Numbered from the stretch's first letter, positions 39,161 through 46,895 are shown. The stretch: 64,000 bases of DNA from Facklamia sp. 7083-14-GEN3 (GCF_024742075.1 NZ_JANSGD010000001.1:372001-436000); one strand, 5' to 3'. Notes: generated by a model from the sequence alone, not told the origin. Made by a program: numbers and translations.

Positions 39161-39264
39161 GGGAACGATTAATCAGACCTCGATGGTCACTGAAAAAGTG
39201 GGGCCTAAACACCATTGATCATGCGCTAGAAAGAAGAGAATCCTATTAGGGGATCTGGAATTAA
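39161..39264 (+). repeat. Degenerate second copy of the 3' end of the radical SAM gene
   Basis: This stretch matches 34450-34558 at roughly 85 per cent by eye: shared blocks include GAACGATTAATC, ATGGTCACTGAA, CATTGATCATG and CTAGAAAGAAGAG. It carries a 3-bp deletion and an in-frame TAG, so it cannot code. The two copies bracket about 4.6 kb of accessory genes in direct orientation. The rest of 38843-39319 shows no other gene. Confidence 0.85.
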
Positions 39265-39319
39265 TGAAAGATTTCTTATTGATTTTATCTGTTCAATAAT
39301 ATTTTAAGGAGAATTCAAG

Positions 39320-39664
39320 ATGAAGCATTTAACTTTTAAAATTAATCAGATTATATATTTTATAGCGGTCGTTTTATTTTCTATTGGTATTTCCATATAT
39401 ACTAATCAGTTAAGTTTAGATTTTATGTTTGTAATAAATTGTCTTTCAGTATATATGTTAACAAGTGTTATTTATATTGGAAGAGCTTCAAAATTTAACT
39501 TCAATTTTTATAATATTATTTCGATTGTATTTATTATATCTCTACTAGCTATATTTATTTATTATAGAAATCATATCACTTTGACCATATTGTTCCGTTC
39601 ATTCCTAATTAGTATATTTATATTTTTATCTCAAAAGTATTTATTAAATAAGCTTAAATTATAA
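39320..39664 (+). CDS. Small polytopic membrane protein
   Basis: 114 residues, almost entirely hydrophobic, with four predicted membrane helices (about 10-28, 33-50, 63-82, 88-106) and a short basic C-terminus. AAGGAGAATTCAAG precedes the ATG. It begins just after the repeat copy at 39161. No family recognised, and codon use is strongly AT-rich. Confidence 0.55.
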   Translation: MKHLTFKINQIIYFIAVVLFSIGISIYTNQLSLDFMFVINCLSVYMLTSVIYIGRASKFNFNFYNIISIVFIISLLAIFIYYRNHITLTILFRSFLISIFIFLSQKYLLNKLKL

Positions 39665-39741
39665 AAACTATTTTATTTAAACTAAATTGAATTTAATGTT
39701 ATCTTTTAAGATAGGATTACAGAAGAGCGAAGGTATAGAAT

Positions 39742-39903
39742 ATGGAAAATAATAATAGAAAAAAGCTTTGGAAGAAAATAATTATTTTTGCTTTTGCTTT
39801 TAGGATTTTTAGTGGAATGATTAATGGGTTATCAATATTTTTATTTGATAAAACACCTGCAGAATACTTTGCTGAGTTAATAACTTCACTAATTAATAAA
39901 TGA
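39742..39903 (+). CDS. 53-residue single-pass membrane protein
   Basis: 53 residues, MENNNRKKLWKKIIIFAFAF..., with a basic N-terminus, one hydrophobic segment (about 13-34) and a short tail ending LITSLINK. The ribosome binding site is weak (GAAGGTATAGAAT). It could be a genuine micro-protein or a chance frame in AT-rich DNA. Confidence 0.4.
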   Translation: MENNNRKKLWKKIIIFAFAFRIFSGMINGLSIFLFDKTPAEYFAELITSLINK

Positions 39904-39926
39904 GGGACTATGAGGTTAGATAGTTT

Positions 39927-40100
39927 TTACAAATCAAATAGGTATTTTATCCAGAATATGGCACCAATACATTCCATTAAGCCGACAATTAAATTTGCAA
40001 TGGCATCTCCTTTTCTCTTTTTTTTATAAAGAATTCTAGAGTAATTACATTCTATGAGTCCGGTAATAAAGAGGAGTATTGCTATTATCTTATTTATCAT
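39927..40100 (-). CDS. 57-residue membrane protein
   Basis: Reads MINKIIAILLFITGLIECNY..., two hydrophobic segments (about 4-18 and 35-54) around a basic loop (YKKKRKGD). AAGGAG lies eleven bases before the ATG on the minus strand. It faces the 53-residue gene tail to tail with 23 bp between. No family recognised. Confidence 0.5.
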   Translation of the reverse strand: MINKIIAILLFITGLIECNYSRILYKKKRKGDAIANLIVGLMECIGAIFWIKYLFDL

Positions 40101-40479
40101 ATTTTTAACAGCTCCTTCAGATGATGGAAAATTATATAAAATAACCTTTCACTTTACAAATAGTATAAAACTTAATGATTAAACAGGCAATTAGGTTTAA
40201 TTAATAAGACAAATGATAGGAGAATAATATACCAGTCAATTTCACTTTAAAAAGTAAACCAAGTATCAATTATTTTTATCCCCTACTGAATAATCTTAAA
40301 AAGTCAAAATAATAGGTTAGCTTATCTTAAGTTATTCAATGCATTTTAAGTTTTTAAAAACTAACATTCCTTAGTTTTAATTATTATACTCAGGGAGTGT
40401 TTGTCTTTATATACTTAATTAGGTAAAATAAGGTAAATTAAATAACTAAAGAGTTGGAGAAATAAACAAGGAGAAGCTT
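40101..40479. other. Gene-free AT-rich interval
   Basis: No credible frame on either strand. A short inverted repeat AAAACTAA / TTAGTTTT near 40358-40379 might be a weak terminator. Promoter-like TATACT lies near 40386. Confidence 0.4.
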
Positions 40480-40797
40480 ATGAATAATACCAAAAGAAAA
40501 CTATTAATAATCAGCTTGTTGACTATTATTGCTATCATAATCTTTCTAAAGGTTTCAGAAAATATAGTAGTACAGATTTTATTACCTGCTTTAGTAGGAA
40601 TAATCTATTCCCCTAGAATAGGAGAACTATCTAGTCCAATATTAAGCGAAAAAATGATGAGCCTTTTTATACTACTTTTACCTTTGATTGCTCTACTTAT
40701 CGTAATGCCTATATCTTCAGCTTTTGCTTATCTAGGCGGAATTCTAGCTAGTAGATTGTTTAAAGAACTAATGGTTAAAATTAATCTATCCGTTTAA
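40480..40797 (+). CDS. Small polytopic membrane protein
   Basis: 105 residues, hydrophobic, with about three membrane helices (7-25, 28-45, 62-95) and a central LSSPILSEKMMSL segment. AAGGAGAAGCTT precedes the ATG. It is closed by the terminator at 40883. No family recognised. Confidence 0.55.
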   Translation: MNNTKRKLLIISLLTIIAIIIFLKVSENIVVQILLPALVGIIYSPRIGELSSPILSEKMMSLFILLLPLIALLIVMPISSAFAYLGGILASRLFKELMVKINLSV

Positions 40798-40882
40798 AAG
40801 GATAACTAGTGGATAATCGGACATTGACTCAGGGTTAATACTGAAAATCCTGATTCAACAAACTTAATAAATTGGTTGTAGA

Positions 40883-40917
40883 AGAATAGAGTTAGTTTTA
40901 GCTCTGTTCTTTTTTGT
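40883..40917 (+). terminator. Terminator, homologous to the one at 42385
   Basis: Stem AGAATAGAG / CTCTGTTCT followed by T6. It shares AGAATAGAGT and the loop GTTAG with the terminator at 42385-42419. Beyond it, 40918-41274 has no gene and only the upstream part of the duplicated module. Confidence 0.8.
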
Positions 40918-41274
40918 TTACCTTTAAAACAAGAAATCAAAAAGAAAAGCTAAACAAATTAATTAAACTATATGCACTAACTAAAGGATATAATACACAT
41001 CTTTTGAACGAATAATTTAAATTGATGTTCTTTATTGAAATTAAATAAATGAATTTTATAAGCAAAAACCCTTATTTTAAAGAGTATTAGCAGACAATTA
41101 AGTAACTATAGCAAGTCTTAAAAGCATAAAATAGGATAATTTAATGTATTTTAAAATTAAATCAATATATTCAGAACACAAAAGCAACATAACTTTACAT
41201 AATGACTACAAAAATTTACATAAACCTTTTTAAATATTATAATTTAGTTAATATTTAAAGGAGGAGAGCAAACC

Positions 41275-41592
41275 ATGGAAAAAGAGGATATTTAAAAAAA
41301 AGCACAGGTAGAACAACAAGATGAAAGAGAAGATATAATCATTAGCAAATTCTTTCGTGCCGGATGGTTAGGAGTAACAATTGTTATACTAGCACTTCTT
41401 TTTCTTAGAGCATATTTTCAGCAATCAATTGAAGATATTCTTATAATTTTGACGGCCCATGTTTCAACTTCTTCATTTTATCAATATACTAAAATGCCAG
41501 AGAAAAAGTCCTATTTAATATTTGGGATAATAAATTTGCTAGTTCTAATAATACAATTCTACAATTTATTAGATAAGTCCGGAGTTTTTTAA
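41275..41592 (+). pseudogene. DUF6442-like membrane protein, copy 1, early nonsense
   Basis: ATG after AAAGGAGGAG, then TAA at codon 7 (41293-41295). The same frame then continues to 41592: KKAQVEQQDEREDIIISKFFRAGWLGVTIVILALLFLR..., with two or three membrane helices and HVSTSSFYQYTKMPEKKSY. The pattern resembles DUF6442 proteins that sit upstream of small XRE regulators. A second copy at 41778 is broken in a different way. Confidence 0.7.
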
Positions 41593-41609
41593 ATATATTT
41601 AAAAATAAA

Positions 41610-41690
41610 TGTTAGCTATACAAAGTCGATTAAAAGTTGTTAGAGCAGAGAATAATTAACGAAATTAGATTCAAAAAAATTTAAAGTCAA
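41610..41690 (+). pseudogene. XRE regulator remnant, copy 1
   Basis: Nucleotide identity to the start of the intact regulator at 42099 is high for about 45 bp (CGATTAAAAGTTG, TAGAGCAGAGAATAATT) and is then lost after a stop. It reads LQSRLKVVRAENN-like, the first helix of the HTH, with the rest missing. Confidence 0.7.
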
Positions 41691-41777
41691 AAATAACCAA
41701 TTTTACATTGTGACTATAAAGACTTACTTATTTTTAATGTTAGTTTTTAATAATATTTAAATGAGGAAGTTCAGAGT

Positions 41778-42096
41778 ATGAAAAAAGATAACATTTTAAA
41801 AAAAGGCTCAGATGGAACAGAAGGACGAAAGAGTAGAAGAGATTAATACTAAAGCTTTTCGTATTGGATGGATAGGTGTATCAGTGGTAATGTTAATTCT
41901 TATTTTTTTGAGGTCTATCTTCAATTAATCAGCCACAGATATTATGATCATTTTAATGGCTCAAGTAGCTGCGGCTTCATTCTATCAATATTCGAAAATC
42001 CCAGACAAAAAGATCTATTTAGTAGGTGGGATAGTAGCTATATTAGTTATTATATTAAGCTTTGCCTCTTTATTAAGCAGCTATGGAGTTTATTAA
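41778..42096 (+). pseudogene. DUF6442-like membrane protein, copy 2, frameshift plus nonsense
   Basis: The start MKKDNILKK runs into an A7 tract where a +1 frameshift is needed. The new frame reads AQMEQKDERVEEINTKAFRIGWIGVSVVMLILIFLRSIFN, then TAA (copy 1 has Gln there), then SATDIMIILMAQVAAASFYQYSKIPDKK to the stop at 42096. It ends 2 bp before the intact XRE gene, the normal arrangement for such a pair. Confidence 0.75.
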
Positions 42097-42098
42097 TC

Positions 42099-42314
42099 AT
42101 GAGTAAGAAGGAAGAATTAGTTCTACAAAATCGATTAAAAGTTGCTAGAGCAGAGAATAATTTGACTCAAGAAGAATTAGCTAAATTGGTGGGGGCTTCT
42201 CGACAAACTATTAGTGCCATCGAAAAGGGACAATTTAACCCTTCAGCAAAATTAGCGCTCATTATTTGTATCGCTTTAGATAAAAAATTTGAAGAGTTAT
42301 TTTATTTTGATTAA
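42099..42314 (+). CDS. XRE-family transcriptional regulator (YgzD-like)
   Basis: 71-residue Cro/CI-type regulator: RLKVARAENNLTQEELAKLVGASRQTISAIEKGQFNPSAKLALIICIALDKKFEELFYF, complete and typical of the small YgzD group. The start is the ATG at 42099, two bases after the membrane pseudogene stop. Longer open frame upstream (from 41868) is just the pseudogene in another register. Its usual partner is broken, so it is now an orphan. A terminator follows. Confidence 0.88.
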   Translation: MSKKEELVLQNRLKVARAENNLTQEELAKLVGASRQTISAIEKGQFNPSAKLALIICIALDKKFEELFYFD

Positions 42315-42384
42315 CTTAAGAAAGGTTTTTTCTTGGCTAAAGCAATCAAATTTCGGATTAGATAAACTGCATAAGTTGATCATT

Positions 42385-42419
42385 AAAGAATAGAGTCAGT
42401 TAGAACTCTATTCTTTTTT
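42385..42419 (+). terminator. Terminator after the XRE gene
   Basis: Perfect 12-bp stem AAAGAATAGAGT / ACTCTATTCTTT, then T-rich tail. Confidence 0.9.
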
Positions 42420-42563
42420 ATGTTTAACTGTGTTAATTTTCAAATTCAATAGTTAATAAGAACAAGGCAGGAAAACTAATGAATCTCAGACTCAAACGCA
42501 AATAATTTATGGTATACATTTTTGATAACTTCCAATGATACTGTCAAAGAATTGCAAAAAAAC

Positions 42564-42608
42564 TTGACATCCTACTATCTTTTAATAAAATAGTAATTAT
42601 TACTATTT
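42564..42608 (+). promoter_or_regulatory. Promoter with perfect Zur-like operator
   Basis: TTGACA (42564-42569), 16-bp spacer, TAAAAT (42586-42591). A perfect 10-1-10 palindrome, AAATAGTAAT, T, ATTACTATTT (42588-42608), covers the -10. It matches the core of the Bacillus Zur box (TCGTAATNATTACGA) with CG replaced by AG/CT in the arms. Zinc-loaded Zur would block this promoter, so the cassette behind it should turn on under zinc limitation. The 42420-42563 stretch contains no gene. Confidence 0.85.
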
Positions 42609-42622
42609 GAAAGGAGTTTATT

Positions 42623-42775
42623 ATGGCTGTTCCTAAAAGAAAAACTTCTAAAGCCAAAAAAAATAGTCGTAGAAATCACAAGGGTTTGAAGGTGCCACCA
42701 ATCGTTTTTGACAAAGCGACAGGTGAATACAAACTTTCACATCATATTACACCAAGTGGTAACTATAAGGGTTAA
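42623..42775 (+). CDS. rpmF: 50S ribosomal protein L32, zinc-independent (C-minus) form
   Basis: 50 residues: [23 protein letters not shown] is the L32 signature. The four ribbon cysteines of ordinary L32 are all replaced ([23 protein letters not shown]), so it cannot bind zinc. GAAAGGAG precedes the ATG. It is the first gene behind the Zur-like operator and would substitute for the zinc-binding L32 encoded elsewhere in the genome. No second rpmF is in this window. Confidence 0.93.
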   Translation: MAVPKRKTSKAKKNSRRNHKGLKVPPIVFDKATGEYKLSHHITPSGNYKG

Positions 42776-42788
42776 TTAGTGGCTAAAG

Positions 42789-43004
42789 ATGAAGATTAAA
42801 ATTAAATATTTTTTATATCTTGAAATTGTGAATCAAGTTCATGAACAGTTTCAATCCAATGAAGCAAAAATAAGCCGTCAGGATGGATATTTAGATCTTA
42901 TTGATAGAGGGATTATTATTACTAATGGTCGAGCTTGTAAAGAAGCTTTAGATTGTGGATTGTTAGAAGTTCACACAGAAGAATCGGATCTTTCAATTTC
43001 ATAA
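42789..43004 (+). CDS. Unrecognised 71-residue protein inside the zinc-starvation cassette
   Basis: Reads MKIKIKYFLYLEIVNQVHEQF, then NEAKISRQDGYLDLIDRGIIITNGRACKEALDCGLLEVHTEESD. It starts 14 bp after the rpmF stop, with no clear ribosome binding site, and so may depend on translation from rpmF. It is soluble, slightly acidic, has two cysteines and no zinc-finger pattern. I cannot place it in a family. The position between L32 and L33 genes suggests a role in zinc stress or ribosome exchange, but this is inference. Confidence 0.55.
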   Translation: MKIKIKYFLYLEIVNQVHEQFQSNEAKISRQDGYLDLIDRGIIITNGRACKEALDCGLLEVHTEESDLSIS

Positions 43005-43193
43005 TTTTTAAATATTTAACCTGTTTTAAACCTAATATTTCTGATTGCTTTATAATAATAGATCAATTTTTGGAAATAGAAGAGGAGTTATGGAATAAAA
43101 TTTAGCTTAATCGACTATTTAATCATTTTTCACAACAATTAGATCAATTGAACCGTTATTTTGTTAATTGAACATTATCAAAGGAGAATTAAG
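43005..43193. other. Possible gene relic between cassette members
   Basis: One frame reads DQFLEIEEELWNKI, a TAG, then [21 protein letters not shown] and TGA at about 43172, suggesting the remnant of a helical protein. The family is not recognisable. An ATG at 43090 preceded by AGAGGAG leads to a stop after two codons. Confidence 0.3.
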
Positions 43194-43346
43194 ATGCGAG
43201 TAAATATATTATTAGAATGTGCAGAAACTAAGGAAAGAATTTATTTAACGAGTAAGAATAAGCGAAACAATCCTGATCGGATAGAGTTAAAAAAATACTC
43301 TCCCAAAGCAAGAAAACGCATGATTTTTCGCGAAGTAAAAAAATAG
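43194..43346 (+). CDS. rpmG: 50S ribosomal protein L33, zinc-independent paralogue
   Basis: 50 residues, [29 protein letters not shown]..., clearly L33. Of the ribbon cysteines only C9 remains; the partner positions are Thr, Ser and Arg (CAET, YSPKAR), so zinc binding is lost. AAAGGAG precedes the ATG at 43194; the frame extends upstream without a ribosome binding site. It is followed 9 bp later by S14. Compare the housekeeping copy at 19430. Confidence 0.93.
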   Translation: MRVNILLECAETKERIYLTSKNKRNNPDRIELKKYSPKARKRMIFREVKK

Positions 43347-43355
43347 GAGGAATAA

Positions 43356-43625
43356 ATGGCAAAAAAATCTAAAATCGAAAAATATAAAAAACAAAAAACT
43401 TTGGTTGAAAAGTATGCAAAAATTCGCCAAGAACTTAAAAAAAATAAAGATTATACTGCCTTATCCAAATTACCAAAGGATTCCAATCCAGTTCGTATGA
43501 AAAATCGGGATTTAATCGACGGTCGTCCTAGAGGATATATGCGTAAATTTGGAATGTCTCGGGTTAAATTTCGTGAAATGGCTCATAAAGGTCTAATTCC
43601 CGGGGTCAAAAAGGCTTCTTGGTAA
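43356..43625 (+). CDS. rpsN: 30S ribosomal protein S14, zinc-independent form
   Basis: 89 residues, the length of the cysteine-free S14 (61 residues in the zinc form). It has [52 protein letters not shown] and no CxxC motifs. Relatives such as Bacillus RpsN2/YhzA are Zur-controlled. TAGGAGG precedes the ATG. It is the last gene of the zinc-starvation cassette. Confidence 0.95.
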   Translation: MAKKSKIEKYKKQKTLVEKYAKIRQELKKNKDYTALSKLPKDSNPVRMKNRDLIDGRPRGYMRKFGMSRVKFREMAHKGLIPGVKKASW

Positions 43626-43797
43626 CCATAAATTTTCCGTCTTCACCAATTAATAACTTTGGAAGTGAATGATCGATCGTCTACTTTTTTCTTATGTCGC
43701 TTCAAGTTTTCCTATCATTCAATTATATAGTGATTATAGTGACTTTTTAGAATCTTGTCTTAGAATGAGAAATACAAATCTTATAGATTCAGTAGTG

Positions 43798-43836
43798 TAC
43801 CCCTAAAGTTGAGTCTGAAATTCAACTTTAGGGGTA
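43798..43836. repeat. Perfect 15-bp inverted repeat, possible IS-end relic
   Basis: TACCCCTAAAGTTGA and its exact reverse complement are separated by 9 bp. The outer sequence TGTACCCC...AGTTGA resembles terminal inverted repeats of some Firmicute IS3-type elements, but no transposase is present. There is no T tract, so it is not a standard terminator. The rest of 43626-43976 has no gene. Confidence 0.6.
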
Positions 43837-43976
43837 TTTACTGTGAGTAAAATTTATTAGTGAGATTATTAACTTAAAGTAACAGCAGAAAATAAGGTGG
43901 AGAGCTTCTATGTTAGAATAAATCTATCTTGAATTGCAAATTACAAAGTTAAGTCTATTTTTTAGTTAGAGTGGTG

Positions 43977-44171
43977 CTATTTACGAATTTTTTTCTTAAG
44001 TAGTTTCGCTAAGAAATAAGCGATCAAAAAAATGATTGAAGAGATTAAGAGTTCTTTAAAGAAATAAGAAAGTGTCAATATACCGTCATTGAGCGCTAAG
44101 AGAAGACTGACTATATGGTAGGCAATAAATGCTGAAAGTAATCCATAAAATTCTTTATTGTTACTTTTCAC
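43977..44171 (-). CDS. Small membrane protein
   Basis: 64 residues with two membrane helices (about 8-25 and 34-55) and a very basic C-terminus (KLLKKKIRK). The start is a GTG at 44171, six bases after AAAGGAGG on the minus strand, which decides it over the longer frame to 44222. No family recognised. It may separate the accessory region from the core block to the right. Confidence 0.6.
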   Translation of the reverse strand: MKSNNKEFYGLLSAFIAYHIVSLLLALNDGILTLSYFFKELLISSIIFLIAYFLAKLLKKKIRK

Positions 44172-44396
44172 GCGTAACCTCCTTTTAGAACGATGAAATA
44201 TACATAAAAACAATACTTTCATGCTTTAATACATATTATACTTGACTATTTCGACTATGCCCATCCAAAACTTTTTATAAATTTTAATTCAGGAAGTTCT
44301 ATTGCTCACTTATAAATAGCGGTCAAAGTCTTAATTGATTTGCTATACTATTAGTGAAGGATTGGTTACGGTTACTGAGTAATGAAGGAGAAAAGA

Positions 44397-44849
44397 ATGG
44401 AAATAAGAGAACTTTCAAAAGAAAATGTTAAGGATTTTATTATATATTTAAAACAAGCATTAGCTATAGAACCCGATATGATGACAACGGATCATATTGA
44501 TGAAGAAGCCATTACTAAAGCAGTTTATAATAAGCCTAATGAACTGAGTCGTTCTCTATTAGCTTATGAGGACGGTCAGATTGTGGGCAGGTTGGAGTTT
44601 CATTCTTATTTATGTATCCAAGACTCATACAGAATGGCTTATGTCAATTGGGTCTATACGCTGCCAGCCTATCGACATAGAGGAGTGGCTCAGTCCTTAT
44701 TTAAAGCATTTGAGACTATCTGCTTACAAGAAGAAATTAATCAATATTTTTTAATTCAGGCAGAAAATCAGTCGGCAAGTCGTTTTTACAAGGCCTTTGA
44801 ACAAGCATCTTCTCACAAAGAAATGATTTTAAGAAAGACCCTAAAGTAA
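44397..44849 (+). CDS. GNAT-family N-acetyltransferase
   Basis: 150 residues with the acetyl-CoA binding pattern VYTLPAYRHRGVAQSLFKAF (motif A, R-x-x-G-V-A) preceded by AYEDGQIVGRLEFHSY and followed by AENQSASRFYKAFEQ, the usual asparagine and tyrosine positions. The start is the ATG at 44397 after AAGGAGAAAAG. The substrate is unknown. It is transcribed alone upstream of the ffh operon. Confidence 0.85.
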   Translation: MEIRELSKENVKDFIIYLKQALAIEPDMMTTDHIDEEAITKAVYNKPNELSRSLLAYEDGQIVGRLEFHSYLCIQDSYRMAYVNWVYTLPAYRHRGVAQSLFKAFETICLQEEINQYFLIQAENQSASRFYKAFEQASSHKEMILRKTLK

Positions 44850-45034
44850 AATTTAAGAGCTGGAATAAATCATAAGAGCTATTTATTTGTCATTGATTTT
44901 ATCAATTTGTGAGCGGTGTGAAATCATGCTAAAATAGGAAGAGTAAATTTATTTAAAAAAGCGATTGAATGTTAAGTTTTGTTTTAAATAGGGCTATGTA
45001 TTCTAGCTAATTTTAAGAAATAGGGGAGTTAAAG

Positions 45035-45361
45035 ATGTCACTTGAAAAAACAATCTATCTCAATCAATTACTTTCCTATTATGGTTCTCTCCTAACAGAC
45101 CGCCAATTATCTATGATGCAGTCGTATTATGAAGAAGATTTATCTTTATCAGAGATTGCAGACTATTATGAAATTAGTCGTCAGGCTGTGCATGATAATA
45201 TCAAACGGTCAGAAAAATTATTAGTAAGCTATGAAGAGAAGTTACGCATTTTAGCAAAAAGTAATGATCGTTTGAAATACTTAAAAGAAATTCGTCCTAT
45301 GGTGGAAGGTCAAAGTGAAATCTTAGAAAAAATTGACTACTTAATTCAATTAGAAAGTTAA
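45035..45361 (+). CDS. ylxM: YlxM family (UPF0122) DNA-binding protein
   Basis: 108 residues, a sigma-70 region 4-like helix-turn-helix (LTDRQLSMMQSYYEEDLSLSEIADYYEISRQAVHDNIKR). In streptococci YlxM modulates the signal recognition particle GTPases. AGGGGAG precedes the ATG. It is 14 bp upstream of ffh, the conserved order. Confidence 0.93.
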   Translation: MSLEKTIYLNQLLSYYGSLLTDRQLSMMQSYYEEDLSLSEIADYYEISRQAVHDNIKRSEKLLVSYEEKLRILAKSNDRLKYLKEIRPMVEGQSEILEKIDYLIQLES

Positions 45362-45375
45362 AAAGGAGCAATATT

Positions 45376-46851
45376 ATGGCATTTGAAGCATTATCCGAAC
45401 GATTACAAAATTCCATTTCATTTGTTGGTAAAGGAGAAAAAATTACCGAAGCCGACCTGAAACAAATGATGCGTGAGATCCGACTTGCTTTACTAGAAGC
45501 GGACGTTAACTTCAAGGTGGTAAAGACCTTTGTTAAGAAAGTCAACGAAAGAGCGTTGGGATCAGAAGTCTTAGATTCATTATCACCCGCTCAACAAGTT
45601 GTTAAAATTGTTAATGAAGAATTAACGGCATTAATGGGGGGCGAGCATACCCCTATCAATATCTCTAAGCAACCGCCGACCGTCATTATGATGGCTGGTT
45701 TGCAAGGGGCTGGTAAAACCACCACTGTTGGTAAATTAGCCAAGCATTTGAAAGAGCAAGGTCTTAAAAAACCTTTACTAGTAGCAGGTGACGTATACCG
45801 TCCAGCAGCGATTGACCAATTACAAACCATTGGGAACCAACTTGGCTTTGATGTATATAGCCGAGGAACTCAAGCAAATCCAGTTGATATTGCTAAGGAA
45901 GCCTTGGATCAAGCCCGTTTAAATGGCAATGAAGTGGTCCTCATTGATACGGCGGGACGTCTGCATGTTAATGAAGAATTGATGGAAGAATTACGCCAAA
46001 TTAAAGCAGCTGTTCAACCGGATGAAATTCTCTTGACGGTTGATGCTATGACTGGTCAGGATGCTGTCAATGTTGCGGCTGCCTTTAACGATTCACTAGA
46101 CATTACCGGTGTGGTCATTACTAAATTAGATGGTGATACCCGTGGTGGGGCGGCGCTTTCTATTCGTGCTATTATTGATAAACCGATCAAGTATACGGGT
46201 CAAGGTGAGCAATTAACAGCCTTAGAACCTTTCCACCCAGATCGTATGGCTGGCCGTATTCTGGGTATGGGCGATATGATGACCTTGATTGAAAAAGCCC
46301 AACAAGATTTTGATGAAGAACAAGCAGCTAAGATGGCTGATAAAATTAAAGATGCCTCCTTTGACTTTAATGATTTTATCGATCAAATGGACCAAGTTCG
46401 TAAAATGGGACCTATTAAGGACTTGCTAAAAATGATTCCTGGCATGAATAAAATTCCTGGCCTGGAAGATTTTAATATCGATGATAAGGAAATGAATCGA
46501 GTCAAAGCAGTGGTTCAATCTATGACACCATACGAAAGAGCCAATCCAGATGTTATTTCGCAAAGTCGTCGACGTAGGATTGCGGCTGGTTGTGGTCAAT
46601 CCTTGCAACAGGTCAATCAATTAATCAAGCAATTCAACCAATCACGTGAAATGATGAGTCAAATGTCCAATGGTAAAATGGGTAGCATGAATAAAATGAT
46701 GAATCAATTGCAACAAGGCGGACAAAAGGGTGGAATGCCTAATATGGGCATGCCTTCTCTTGGTAAAATGCAATCACCAGAGCAGATTCAAAAAGAACAA
46801 GAACAAAAGAAAATTGCTCGTCTATTGAAGAAAAAACGCAAGCGTAAATAA
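45376..46851 (+). CDS. ffh: Signal recognition particle GTPase Ffh
   Basis: 491 residues: N domain (1-90), G domain with GLQGAGKT (108-115), DTAGRL, TKLDGDTRGGA and GQGE, and a Met-rich M domain (about 325-470) that binds 4.5S RNA and signal sequences (RRRRIAAGCGQ, MSQMSNGKMGSMNKMMNQL). AAAGGAG precedes the ATG. Co-transcribed with ylxM; a terminator follows, so rpsP has its own start. Confidence 0.98.
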   Translation: MAFEALSERLQNSISFVGKGEKITEADLKQMMREIRLALLEADVNFKVVKTFVKKVNERALGSEVLDSLSPAQQVVKIVNEELTALMGGEHTPINISKQPPTVIMMAGLQGAGKTTTVGKLAKHLKEQGLKKPLLVAGDVYRPAAIDQLQTIGNQLGFDVYSRGTQANPVDIAKEALDQARLNGNEVVLIDTAGRLHVNEELMEELRQIKAAVQPDEILLTVDAMTGQDAVNVAAAFNDSLDITGVVITKLDGDTRGGAALSIRAIIDKPIKYTGQGEQLTALEPFHPDRMAGRILGMGDMMTLIEKAQQDFDEEQAAKMADKIKDASFDFNDFIDQMDQVRKMGPIKDLLKMIPGMNKIPGLEDFNIDDKEMNRVKAVVQSMTPYERANPDVISQSRRRRIAAGCGQSLQQVNQLIKQFNQSREMMSQMSNGKMGSMNKMMNQLQQGGQKGGMPNMGMPSLGKMQSPEQIQKEQEQKKIARLLKKKRKRK

Positions 46852-46857
46852 TTTTTT

Positions 46858-46895
46858 AGTCTGTAAAGCAAAAAACCTTTACAGACTATTTATTT
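46858..46895 (+). terminator. Terminator after ffh
   Basis: Stem AGTCTGTAAAG / CTTTACAGACT, then ATTTATTTT tail. Confidence 0.85.

Noticed and set aside
41868-42098. Long N-terminal extension of the XRE regulator
   Set aside because: This is the membrane pseudogene read in another register; the regulator starts at 42099 with a typical N-terminus.
34613-44300. Searched for CRISPR repeats, integrase or transposase genes in the accessory region
   Set aside because: No regularly spaced repeats and no recognisable recombinase frames were found.
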